11,676 bases of DNA, from assembly GCA_021828605.1 (NCBI GenBank), contig JAJZEG010000099.1, positions 1 through 11,676 on the forward strand, in the 5' to 3' direction. This DNA is from Pseudomonadota bacterium. GTDB taxonomy: Bacteria; Pseudomonadota; Alphaproteobacteria; Acetobacterales; Acetobacteraceae. Below the pieces are notes generated by a model. The model had not been told where the DNA came from. It saw nothing but the letters and a program-made list of their open reading frames with translations, and did no database searches. Every line of letters starts with the position of its first letter. Positions within the stretch are counted from its first letter, which is position 1. The translations under genes were made by a program, and so were the position numbers. Below, one piece after another: positions 1-7,358 of this stretch.

Positions 1-697
1 CCGCGCGGATCGGGCCGGGCTGGTGATTGCCGATGCGACCTCGGCCGCTTTTGCCATGGATTTACCGTTCGATAGACTCGATGTGGTCACCTGGTCCTGG
101 CAGAAAGTGCTGGGCGGCGAGGCGGCGCATGGCATGTTGGCGCTCGGCCCGCGCGCGGTTGAGCGGCTGCTCACCTATAAGCCCGCCTGGCCGTTGCCGA
201 AAATTTTTCGCCTCACCTCGGGCGGTAAATTGATCGAAGGCCTGTTCGCCGGCGAGACCATCAATACCCCTTCGATGCTCGCCGCCGAAGATGCGTTGGA
301 TGGGTTGCGCTGGGCCGAGTCGATTGGCGGGTTACCCGGCCTGATCGGACGCGCCGAGGCCAATCTTGCGGCGATCAGTGACTGGGTTGCGACCAATGAG
401 CGCGTGGCGTTTCTGGCGGCGGACCCGCAGATTCGCTCCTGCACCTCGATTTGCCTGATCATCACCGCCCCTTGGTTCGCGGCCCTTGCTGCTGACGCGC
501 AGGCCAAGGCGGCGAAGCAGGTTGCCAGCCTGCTGGAAACCGAGGCGGTTGCGTTTGACATTGCTGCCTATCGCGATGCGCCGCCGGGCCTGCGCATCTG
601 GGGCGGCGCCACGGTTGATACCGCAAACATTACGGCTCTGCTGCCGTGGATTGATTGGGCGATTGATCAGGTCGGCGCTGAACTGGCCGTCGGATGA
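1..697 (+). CDS. serC: Phosphoserine aminotransferase, C-terminal part (5' end outside window)
   Basis: This PLP enzyme converts 3-phosphohydroxypyruvate plus glutamate to phosphoserine, the second step of serine synthesis in the cytosol. The reading frame is open from base 2 to the TGA at 695-697, giving 231 visible residues, so the N-terminal part of the protein lies upstream of the window. The fragment opens with the fold-type I signature ADATSAAF (an aspartate for the PLP pyridine nitrogen). It then has the lysine motif [13 protein letters not shown], with the Schiff-base lysine at visible residue 35. The LGGEAAHGM context and the later [12 protein letters not shown] segment fit the alphaproteobacterial/archaeal-like SerC subgroup rather than the E. 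coli form. serA follows 112 bp downstream on the same strand, the usual alphaproteobacterial serC-serA order, which supports the call. The family assignment is by recognition of motifs. The missing 5' end prevents any statement about start or promoter. Confidence 0.93.
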   Translation, partial: RADRAGLVIADATSAAFAMDLPFDRLDVVTWSWQKVLGGEAAHGMLALGPRAVERLLTYKPAWPLPKIFRLTSGGKLIEGLFAGETINTPSMLAAEDALDGLRWAESIGGLPGLIGRAEANLAAISDWVATNERVAFLAADPQIRSCTSICLIITAPWFAALAADAQAKAAKQVASLLETEAVAFDIAAYRDAPPGLRIWGGATVDTANITALLPWIDWAIDQVGAELAVG

Positions 698-809
698 AGA
701 TGTCTGGTGGCAATAGACTGGCGATCAGTCTTGATCCACCTGACATTGTTGGATTGCCGAAGGTCAGCTTTTGTTTGATTGACATTGACCCGATTTGTGA
801 GGTTGCACC
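698..809 (+). promoter_or_regulatory. serC-serA spacer with two short stem-loops and the serA ribosome binding site
   Basis: This spacer separates serC and serA. It holds a perfect 6-bp inverted repeat with a 5-nt loop (AGACTG at 715-720, CAGTCT at 726-731). A second, weaker repeat follows (CTGAC at 740-744, GTCAG at 763-767) and is followed by the T-rich run CTTTTGTTT. Either could act as a weak attenuator or RNA-processing site between the two cistrons. A GAGG Shine-Dalgarno sequence at 799-802 lies 7 nt before the serA ATG and fixes that start. I see no convincing sigma-70 promoter. Co-transcription with serC is plausible but not shown by the sequence. Confidence 0.4.
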
Positions 810-2396
810 ATGCCTAAAGTTCTGATCAGCGATAAACTTTCTCCTGCGGCCATCGAGATTTTTAAGCAGCGCGGTATTGAGGTGACCGTTAAGACCGGCC
901 TGACCCCGGCTGAATTGCGCGCAATTATCGGTGAGTTTGATGGGCTCGCTATTCGCTCCGCCACCAAAGTGACCCGCGAATTGCTGGATGCTGCGCCGAA
1001 CTTAAAGGTTATCGGGCGCGCCGGAATTGGTGTGGATAATGTCGATGTCAAATCGGCAACCGGCAACGGCGTGGTGGTAATGAATACCCCCCACGGCAAC
1101 GCGATCACCACCGCCGAGCACGCGATTGGCATGATGTTCGCCCTCGCCCGCGATTTGCCCGCAGCCTCGGCCTCAACCAAAGCCGGAAAATGGGAAAAGA
1201 ACCGGTTCATGGGCGTGGAACTCACCAACAAAACGCTGGGCTTGATTGGCGCGGGCAATATTGGTTCGATTGTGGCTGACCGCGCGTTAGGCTTGAAAAT
1301 GCGGGTGATTGCTTATGATCCGTATTTGACCGAAGTACGCGCGACATCGCTTGGCATTGAAAAAGTCGAGCTTAGTGCGCTGTTAGCGCGCGCCGATTTC
1401 ATCACCTTGCATACCCCACTGACCGATCAGACGCGCAATATTCTTTCCCGCGCAAGCTTGGCCGCGACCAAGCCGGGCGTGCGTATTGTTAATTGCGCGC
1501 GGGGCGGGTTGATCGATGAGGCGGCTTTGTATGACGCGCTGGTGTCGGGGCATGTTGCCGGTGCGGCCCTTGATGTTTTTGAAATCGAGCCCGCGACCGA
1601 CACTCAATTATTCACCCTCGAAAACGTGGTTTGCACGCCGCATCTGGGTGCTGCCACCAATGAGGCGCAGGAGAATGTGGCGTTGCAAGTCGCTGAACAG
1701 ATCAGCGATTTTCTGCTCACCGGGGCGGTCACTAACGCGATCAATATGGCGTCGGTCTCAGCCGAAGATGCGCCGCGCTTGAAGCCTTATTTGGAATTAT
1801 GCCGCCTGCTTGGCAGTTTCGCCGGGCAACTGACCGAGGCGCGGCAAGGGGTAATTAAGAGGGTTAATTTTGAATATGAGGGGGCGGCGGCGCATGTGAA
1901 CCAGCGACCGCTGACGGCGGCTTTGCTGGTTGGGTTATTATCACCGCTGACCGAGGCGGTGAATATGGTGAATGCGCCGGTTTTTGCGCGTGATCATGGG
2001 ATTGATGTGTCAGAAACCATCCATGACCGCGATAGCGAATACCAAACACTGATCCGCGTGAGCGTGACCACCGGCGAGCAGACGCGCACGGTATCGGGCA
2101 CGCTATTTGGCGGGGCAAAACCGCGCCTGGTTGAAGTGAAAGGCATCAAGGTCGAAGCCGATTTTGGCCGCCATATGCTGTATGTGACCAATCAGGACAA
2201 GCCCGGTTTTATCGCCCGTTGCGGCGCGATTTTGGCCGATGCCGCGATCAATATCGCAACCTTCCATCTCGGTCGCGCCGAAGCGGGTGGCAACGCGGTC
2301 TGTTTAATTTCGGTGGATGAGGCGTTGCCGGAAGCGGTGCTCGCCTCGATCCGCGCTTTGCCGCAGGTGATGCAGGCGTCGGCCCTGGCGTTTTAA
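810..2396 (+). CDS. serA: D-3-phosphoglycerate dehydrogenase (long form with ASB and ACT domains)
   Basis: This enzyme oxidises 3-phosphoglycerate to 3-phosphohydroxypyruvate with NAD+, the first committed step of serine synthesis. The 528 residues match the type-I (long) family. The substrate-binding half is at about 1-95 and 290-315. The NAD Rossmann domain is at about 96-285, with the dinucleotide loop GLIGAGNIG at 144-152. The catalytic residues are Arg231 in NCARGG, Glu260 in DVFEIEP and His278 in TPHLG. An allosteric-substrate-binding (ASB) domain follows at about 320-445, and a C-terminal ACT domain at about 455-528 begins with LYVTNQDKPGFI. The ACT domain suggests serine feedback inhibition, as known for the family but not demonstrable here. 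The ATG at 810 has a GAGG SD at 799-802. Its TAA directly abuts the stop codon of the convergent prfC with no base between them, so no terminator separates the two genes. Confidence 0.97.
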   Translation: MPKVLISDKLSPAAIEIFKQRGIEVTVKTGLTPAELRAIIGEFDGLAIRSATKVTRELLDAAPNLKVIGRAGIGVDNVDVKSATGNGVVVMNTPHGNAITTAEHAIGMMFALARDLPAASASTKAGKWEKNRFMGVELTNKTLGLIGAGNIGSIVADRALGLKMRVIAYDPYLTEVRATSLGIEKVELSALLARADFITLHTPLTDQTRNILSRASLAATKPGVRIVNCARGGLIDEAALYDALVSGHVAGAALDVFEIEPATDTQLFTLENVVCTPHLGAATNEAQENVALQVAEQISDFLLTGAVTNAINMASVSAEDAPRLKPYLELCRLLGSFAGQLTEARQGVIKRVNFEYEGAAAHVNQRPLTAALLVGLLSPLTEAVNMVNAPVFARDHGIDVSETIHDRDSEYQTLIRVSVTTGEQTRTVSGTLFGGAKPRLVEVKGIKVEADFGRHMLYVTNQDKPGFIARCGAILADAAINIATFHLGRAEAGGNAVCLISVDEALPEAVLASIRALPQVMQASALAF

Positions 2397-4001
2397 TTAA
2401 GCCACCTGCTCGCGCGTCGCAGCAAAGCGGATTTCGGGGAACCGCTCGGCGGCGAACCGCAGCGACCAGGAATCGCGCGCGAGAAACACCGGGGCTTCGT
2501 CACGATCCAGCCCCAATGCCGATTGATTGGCATCGATAAACGCCTTGAGCTGTTTTGCGTCATCGCAATGCACCCAGCGCGCCGTGCTGTAAGGCGAGGC
2601 CTCGAAGCGGATCGGGATTTTATATTCCGCGTCAATGCGGGCGGCCAGCACGTCAAGCTGCAACGCGCCGACCACGCCGACGATCCAATCCGCCCCCTGC
2701 ACCGGGCGGAAAATTTGGGCGACACCTTCTTCGGCTAAATCCTCTAACGCCCGGCGCAGCTGTTTGGCGCGCATCGGGTCGGTCAGGACGATCCGGCGCA
2801 GAATTTCCGGGGCAAAACTGGGGATGCCGGTGAAGCGGAGCGCCTCGCCTTCGGTGAGGGTGTCGCCGACGCGCAGCACCCCATGATTGGGGATGCCGAT
2901 AATATCGCCCGGATAGGCTTCTTCGGCGAGCGAACGGTCACGGGCGAAGAAAAAGATGGGGGCTTGCACGGCCATGATTTTGCCGGCGCGGACGTGAAAT
3001 AATTTCATCCCGCGTTGGAACTTGCCTGAGCAGATGCGGGTGAAGGCGATCCGGTCGCGATGGTTCGGGTCCATATTGGCCTGCACCTTAAAGACAAAGC
3101 CGGTTACTGCCGGATCGGCGGCGGCGACCGGGCGCGGCTCGGCGCGTTGGGTGGTCGGGGCCGGGGCGTAATCGGCGAGCAGGCGCAGCAATTCGGCCAC
3201 GCCGTAATCCTTCAAGGCGCTGCCGAATAAAACCGGCGTTAGATGCCCGGCGCGAAAGGCGGCCAGATCGAACGCCGGATAGGCGCCGACCAATTCGACC
3301 GCATCCTGAACTTCAGCCATTTGCTCAGGCGGCACCGAAACCGGGACAAAAACCTCGCCATCCGGTGCTTGCCGTCCGATGGGTCGTTGCTGGGTGATAT
3401 CCCAGCAGCCGCGAAACAAGCCGCCCATGCCAATCGGCCAGACCAACGGGCACACATCCAGCGCCAGGGTGCCTGCGATTTCATCGAGCAGGGTAAACGG
3501 ATCCAGACCTTCGCGGTCGATTTTATTGATGAAGGTGATGATCGGGATGTCGCGCAGACGGCAGACTTCGAATAATTTGAGCGTTTGCGCTTCGATTCCG
3601 CGCGCGGCATCGATCACCATGATCGCCGCATCGACGGCGGTGAGGGTTCGATAGGTGTCCTCGGAGAAATCCTGATGCCCTGGCGTGTCGAGCAGGTTGA
3701 ACACCACATCCTGCCACACGAAGGTCATCACCGAGGAGGTGACCGAAATGCCGCGCTGGCGCTCAATCGCCATCCAGTCCGAGCGGGTATTGCGCCGGTC
3801 GCGCCGCGCTTTGACCATGCCCGCTTCGTGAATGGCGCCGCCGAACAGCAGTAATTTTTCGGTGAGGGTGGTTTTACCGGCGTCAGGGTGGGAAATGATC
3901 GCAAAGGTTCGGCGCGGCAGCACCCGTGCGTCGGTGGTCGGCATCGTCGCATCAATAAGGGGAGCATCGATCAGGGAAGCGGGGGGCGCGTCGTTCATCA
4001 T
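2397..4001 (-). CDS. prfC: Peptide chain release factor 3 (RF3)
   Basis: RF3 is a ribosome-associated translational GTPase that recycles RF1/RF2 after termination. The GTPase motifs are complete, numbered from the ATG at 4001: P-loop SHPDAGKTT at 37-45, the switch region with RQRGISVTSS at about 81-90, G3 DTPGH at 105-109, and G4 NKID at 159-162. RF3-specific stretches follow (FSEDTYRTLTAVD, QANMDPNHRDR, VEEAYPGD-like EEAYPGDI, FTGIPSFAPE, EEGVAQIFRP). The end, FAATREQVA, aligns with the end of E. coli RF3. The frame stays open to a possible start at 4088, but that would overlap the divergent neighbour and make the protein unusually long. The ATG at 4001 gives 534 residues, close to the usual 520-535, although no good SD precedes it. 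An ATG at 3944 (515 residues, P-loop near residue 20 as in E. coli) is also credible. The family is certain; the exact start is not. Confidence 0.95.
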   Translation of the reverse strand: MMNDAPPASLIDAPLIDATMPTTDARVLPRRTFAIISHPDAGKTTLTEKLLLFGGAIHEAGMVKARRDRRNTRSDWMAIERQRGISVTSSVMTFVWQDVVFNLLDTPGHQDFSEDTYRTLTAVDAAIMVIDAARGIEAQTLKLFEVCRLRDIPIITFINKIDREGLDPFTLLDEIAGTLALDVCPLVWPIGMGGLFRGCWDITQQRPIGRQAPDGEVFVPVSVPPEQMAEVQDAVELVGAYPAFDLAAFRAGHLTPVLFGSALKDYGVAELLRLLADYAPAPTTQRAEPRPVAAADPAVTGFVFKVQANMDPNHRDRIAFTRICSGKFQRGMKLFHVRAGKIMAVQAPIFFFARDRSLAEEAYPGDIIGIPNHGVLRVGDTLTEGEALRFTGIPSFAPEILRRIVLTDPMRAKQLRRALEDLAEEGVAQIFRPVQGADWIVGVVGALQLDVLAARIDAEYKIPIRFEASPYSTARWVHCDDAKQLKAFIDANQSALGLDRDEAPVFLARDSWSLRFAAERFPEIRFAATREQVA

Positions 4002-4047
4002 GCCGGATGCTATAGCGAGCAACGCGGTCCTTGTGTAGGGAAGCCGG

Positions 4048-5112
4048 GTGACCGGCTCAGTGGCGCGCAGCGAACCCGTTTTCATCACCTCGGCACTCCA
4101 TCGGCAACCGGTGGCGGCGCCACCGCACCCCTTGGCGGTGCAACGCGCACCCTTGGCCGAGGATTTGGCCCGCGCGCTGGGTTGGCTTGAGGACCGGCAG
4201 TGTCGCGCCGCACCGCAAGCGAGCCGGGCGGCGCTGGAGCGGTTCCATGCGCCCGCTTATTTGGATGCGCTGGCCGTGGCTGAGGCGATGCAGGATTTAC
4301 CAGCTGCCGACCGGCAGCGTTTTGGCATTGGCGTGGAATCCAACCCGATCCATCCGGCTCTGTATCGCCGCCCCGCAGTCGCTGCGGGCGGGGTGCTGTT
4401 GGCCGCGGACCTCACGGCGCCAGGCGGGATTGCGTTTTTCCCGTGCGGGGGCAATCACCATGCAATGCCCGCGCGGGCCAGTGGTTTTTGTTTTATCAAT
4501 GATGCGGTGCTTGGCTTGATGCGCTGGCAGGATTTGGGGCTCCGCCGCATCGCCTATGTCGATTTCGACGCCCATCACGGCGACGGCGTGGAAGCGGCCT
4601 TTGCCGATCAGCCCGACATAATGACCCTCTCGATGCATGAAGCCGGACGCTGGCCGCGCACCGGCACTGAAAGCGACCCGGCGCGCGGCGTGCTTAATTT
4701 CCCGGTCCCCACAGGGTTTGATGATGCGGGGTTTGAGCGCCTTCTCAATGAGACGATCATTCCCGCTTTGATCGCCCATCAGCCGGAGGCGATTATGCTG
4801 CTGGCGGGTGCGGATGCGTTGGCGGATGATCCGATGGCGCGGCTATCGCTGAGCAATCGGGCGCTCTGGCGGGCTTTGGCGGCGATCAGCCCGCTTGGTC
4901 CGAGGCTGATTGTGCTCGGCGGCGGCGGCTATAACCCCTATGCGGTTGCTCGCTGCTGGGCCGGATTATGGGGCATTTTGACCGACCAGCCGATCCCAAG
5001 CGTATTGCCCGAGGCCGCCTTGGACGTTCTCGCCGGAATCCGCTATTTCCGGGCGCAAGGCCGGAACCCACCAGCACGCTGGCTGACGACAATCGCTGAC
5101 GACATTGGCTGA
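4048..5112 (+). CDS. Histone deacetylase-family (class I-like, arginase/deacetylase fold) amidohydrolase
   Basis: This is a Zn-dependent deacetylase of the superfamily containing HDACs, AcuC and polyamine/acetylpolyamine amidohydrolases. The 354-residue protein carries every expected active-site element. These are the His-His pair in GGNHHAM (137-138), SGFCFINDAVLGLM at 145-158, the metal ligands Asp174 and His176 in DFDAHHGDG, a third ligand Asp256 in GADALADDP, and the transition-state tyrosine Tyr295 in LGGGGYN followed by ARCWAGLWGIL. By comparison with HDAC8 it should be active. The predicted start is GTG 4048, with AGGGA at 4037-4041 six nt upstream. A GTG at 4060 is an alternative. It lies divergent from prfC with only about 46 bp between and 57 bp before the DUF192 gene. 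No acuA, acuB or acsA is nearby, so I do not call it acuC. The substrate (acetylated protein lysine, polyamine or small molecule) cannot be read from sequence. Confidence 0.92.
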   Translation: MTGSVARSEPVFITSALHRQPVAAPPHPLAVQRAPLAEDLARALGWLEDRQCRAAPQASRAALERFHAPAYLDALAVAEAMQDLPAADRQRFGIGVESNPIHPALYRRPAVAAGGVLLAADLTAPGGIAFFPCGGNHHAMPARASGFCFINDAVLGLMRWQDLGLRRIAYVDFDAHHGDGVEAAFADQPDIMTLSMHEAGRWPRTGTESDPARGVLNFPVPTGFDDAGFERLLNETIIPALIAHQPEAIMLLAGADALADDPMARLSLSNRALWRALAAISPLGPRLIVLGGGGYNPYAVARCWAGLWGILTDQPIPSVLPEAALDVLAGIRYFRAQGRNPPARWLTTIADDIG

Positions 5113-5169
5113 TGCGGCGCCGCGCGCTACGATCAGTATTCTCACGCTCTGACGATAAAGGATCATCGC

Positions 5170-5673
5170 ATGCGCCGCCGCTTCACAACGCCGTTACTGT
5201 CTCTGACCACTGCCACTCTTGCGGCTCTCGCTGTGCTGAGCATTGGCGCACCGTCCGCAAAAGCTGCGATCACCGGACCGCAAAGCAAATTATCGACGGA
5301 AACGCTGGTGATCATGGATCAGCATGGCAAGCCGCATAAATTCACCGTCGAGCTTGCGACCACGGAGCACGAGCAAGAGGTCGGCCTGATGTTTCGCAAA
5401 GTCATTCCCGCCAATACCGGCATGCTGTTTACCTGGAACCCGCCGAAACTTTCGGAAATGTGGATGAAAAACACCATCGCGCCGCTCGATATGGTGTTTA
5501 TCGGCCCGCACGGCACGATTCGCCATATTGCGCAGAACACCGTGCCGGAAAGTCTGCGGGTGATTTCAAGCCATGTGCCAGTCGCGGCGACGCTGGAACT
5601 GCAAGCCGGGATTACCGCGAAATATGATATTGATGTGGGCGATAAAGTCATCGGGCCGCAATTTTCGAAATGA
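5170..5673 (+). CDS. Exported DUF192 family protein
   Basis: This is a small secreted or periplasmic protein of the DUF192 family, which has no established biochemical function. The 167 residues start with a signal peptide: MRRR, a hydrophobic stretch at about 8-26, then SAKA with likely cleavage after Ala32. The DUF192 core follows, with the family signatures TEHEQEVGLMFRK (about 66-78), a GMLFTW segment, and MWMKNTIAPLDMVFI (about 97-111). It ends with LELQAGI and a terminal VGDKVIG. The start is supported by AAAGGA at 5157-5162, 7 nt before the ATG. It sits 57 bp after the deacetylase-like gene on the same strand and may be co-transcribed with it, although nothing links their functions. 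The gene ends just before a strong hairpin at 5679-5709. Family identification is firm; the role is unknown. Confidence 0.92.
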   Translation: MRRRFTTPLLSLTTATLAALAVLSIGAPSAKAAITGPQSKLSTETLVIMDQHGKPHKFTVELATTEHEQEVGLMFRKVIPANTGMLFTWNPPKLSEMWMKNTIAPLDMVFIGPHGTIRHIAQNTVPESLRVISSHVPVAATLELQAGITAKYDIDVGDKVIGPQFSK

Positions 5674-5709
5674 AAAAAGGTGCCGACGCGCCGTAGCAGC
5701 GTCGGCACC
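5673..5709 (-). terminator. Intrinsic terminator between convergent genes, with the U-tract on the minus strand
   Basis: An 11-bp perfect stem (5679-5689 pairing with 5699-5709, GGTGCCGACGC with GCGTCGGCACC) encloses a 9-nt loop. Six A residues at 5673-5678 become a U6 tract for minus-strand transcripts, so this is a textbook Rho-independent terminator for the Hint gene ending at 5727. On the plus strand the hairpin is followed only by CTTGGTT, so termination of the DUF192 transcript would be weaker, but a bidirectional role is possible. The A-run begins inside the DUF192 stop codon. Confidence 0.87.
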
Positions 5710-5726
5710 CTTGGTTAGCGCATCAT

Positions 5727-7346
5727 TTAGCCAGCCTGCACTTGCGGATCCACTGCGGCGGGATAGGTCGCGACCCCATTCAAATGAATGATCAGGCCGG
5801 TCGCACCGGCGAGCAATTCAGCCGGGATGGCAGCGCATCCATCGGTCCAGCGATGGTCGGTCTCGTGATTATGCCAGCCAAAGCATAAATCAGGACTATT
5901 GATCGGGATCGCCACCGTGCCGTGCTCGGTGATCAACTCAAGCGCCGCAACATCCAAGCCGAGCTTGCGCCAATCATTGGAATCCGCCTCCCATTCTGCT
6001 GGCACCACGATGCGCGAGAAAATCAGCACATCATCATTGATAACCGGGAGCGTCAGCTCATAGCAGGTCGCACTCACCGTTCGCACCGGCAGGGTTCGCC
6101 GATCGGAAAACACCCGCAAATGGCAATCATGGGTGATGCCGCGCATGCCCATGCGCGCAATAATGCGCGACCGGATCGCCGACACCGCTGCACCGCGCTC
6201 GGCGAACGGCGCGCAGCCTTGGGATTCCCGATAGGCTTGCGCCTGGTTGTGCGGATGCAGCGTAATCGGGCCGTCGGTATTTTCAAAAAACGCCCGATTG
6301 CCGGTATCGAGATATGATTCAACCGCCAAGGATTCCGCGTAAATCACCGCATGCTCGTCGAGCTCGACATGATAATAAACGAAGTGGTTGCGCCGGGCTT
6401 GCAAAATCGATCGCCCATTGATCAAGGATTTAGCCGGGATCAACAAACCATCCAGATAAATCGCATGGTCCGGGGAGACAAACAAATCCCGGCTTGGCAC
6501 ATCATCGGCGATGGCGCCGGCAGCAATGCGGATCGGCCAGATCGCTTCCGGCGCGTTATGCCGCTGCACATTGACCCGGCGCCGCCCGACCCATTTCACC
6601 GTGCGACAAGCGCCGCCTTTGGTGACGACCCTGTCGCCCTCGCGCAACGTCTCAACAGCGCGGGAGCCCTCATTGGTTTGAATCCGCGTGCCTTCCAGAA
6701 AGCAAACCGACAAATCAACCCCGCCATTCGGATCAGGGGTGACATTGAATTCATGGGTGCCGAACGTGCCGTTGGCCAACAGAATATTCGCAACGACCGA
6801 TCCGGATGCGTCTTCCAGCGCGATGGTGCCGCCGGGCGCAGCGCCACCGAGCAGCCCGGTATTTTGGGTAAATACCGCTTGCGTCGCGCTGGTGATCCCT
6901 TTGAGTTCGATTGTGTCATTCGGGGCAAAATTATTGATCTGATCCAGCAACGCCACATTCAAACCCGGATCGAGGATGATTTTATCATTGCTGCCGAACA
7001 GGTTAATCGTTTGCGCTAAAGTAACACCCAGCAAACTTGTCCCAAATTCCAACGTGCCGTAACCATTAATGGCCCCATTAGCGTCTTCCCCGATATTGAA
7101 CGTGTCGATAACCGACAATCCAACATTCGGATTAAGCATCTCAGTCGCGTTATTGCTAATATCGGTGGTAAACGCCAATCCTAACCCGGTTAAGCCAATA
7201 ACTGCGGCGGTAACTGGTGCATTAAGGCTGCCACCACCTTCGATATTGGCGGTACCCACGGCTACAACATCTAGATCATAAGTTCCAGAGGTTGTAATTT
7301 GTCCAGTGCCAAGCAGTCCGATTGTTACGAATGATGTTCCTGACAT
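5727..7346 (-). CDS. Hint (hedgehog/intein) domain protein with beta-rich N-terminal region
   Basis: This 539-residue protein has a Hint_2-type domain starting at about residue 215. Cys215 opens the block CFLEGTRIQT, followed by AVETLREGDRVVT (about 230-242), the second block LFVSPDHAIYLDGLLIPAKSLING with His294 (about 288-311), and the ELDEHAVIYAESLAVESYLDTG segment (about 328-349). There is no C-terminal His-Asn plus Cys/Ser/Thr junction, so splicing is unlikely. Hedgehog-like autocleavage or thioester chemistry at Cys215 is possible but inferred. Residues 1-212 are rich in Gly, Asn, Thr and Leu, look beta-stranded, and include INNFAPNDTIELKGIT. No classical signal peptide is visible. Residues about 405-535 form a C-terminal extension (RKLGLDVAALEL, FGWHNHE, RWTDG) that I associate with Acetobacteraceae Hint proteins. 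The ATG at 7346 has GGAGG (7352-7356) 5 nt upstream, whereas the in-frame ATG at 7358 overlaps that SD. It is monocistronic, with its own terminator. Function is unknown; a surface or secreted role is plausible. Confidence 0.87.
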   Translation of the reverse strand: MSGTSFVTIGLLGTGQITTSGTYDLDVVAVGTANIEGGGSLNAPVTAAVIGLTGLGLAFTTDISNNATEMLNPNVGLSVIDTFNIGEDANGAINGYGTLEFGTSLLGVTLAQTINLFGSNDKIILDPGLNVALLDQINNFAPNDTIELKGITSATQAVFTQNTGLLGGAAPGGTIALEDASGSVVANILLANGTFGTHEFNVTPDPNGGVDLSVCFLEGTRIQTNEGSRAVETLREGDRVVTKGGACRTVKWVGRRRVNVQRHNAPEAIWPIRIAAGAIADDVPSRDLFVSPDHAIYLDGLLIPAKSLINGRSILQARRNHFVYYHVELDEHAVIYAESLAVESYLDTGNRAFFENTDGPITLHPHNQAQAYRESQGCAPFAERGAAVSAIRSRIIARMGMRGITHDCHLRVFSDRRTLPVRTVSATCYELTLPVINDDVLIFSRIVVPAEWEADSNDWRKLGLDVAALELITEHGTVAIPINSPDLCFGWHNHETDHRWTDGCAAIPAELLAGATGLIIHLNGVATYPAAVDPQVQAG

Positions 7347-7351
7347 CAAAG

Positions 7352-7356
7352 CCTCC
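7352..7356 (-). promoter_or_regulatory. Shine-Dalgarno site that decides the start of the Hint gene
   Basis: CCTCC on the plus strand reads as a perfect GGAGG on the minus strand, 5 nt before the ATG at 7346. The alternative in-frame ATG at 7358-7356 overlaps the SD itself and has no SD of its own, so the shorter 539-residue protein is preferred over the 543-residue reading. Confidence 0.85.
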
Positions 7357-7358
7357 AT

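Noticed and set aside
4002..4088. N-terminally extended prfC start at 4088
   Set aside because: It would give 563 residues, longer than the family, and overlap the start of the divergent deacetylase gene. The extra residues have no RF3 similarity.
4297..4779. 160-codon minus-strand frame inside the deacetylase gene
   Set aside because: It is antisense to a strongly conserved coding region and has no domain or SD.
4048..5112. Naming the deacetylase-like gene acuC
   Set aside because: The domain fits, but acuA/acuB/acsA neighbours are absent and the superfamily contains several enzymes with different substrates.
6351..7019. Long plus-strand open frame antisense to the Hint gene (222 codons), and a similar one at 5922-6317
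   Set aside because: These are shadows of the minus-strand gene. They have no SD, no recognisable domain, and the composition expected of an antisense frame.
5727..7346. A splicing intein
   Set aside because: There is no C-terminal His-Asn plus Cys/Ser/Thr junction, no recognisable split host protein and no homing endonuclease blocks. The Hint domain lies in an ordinary stand-alone gene.
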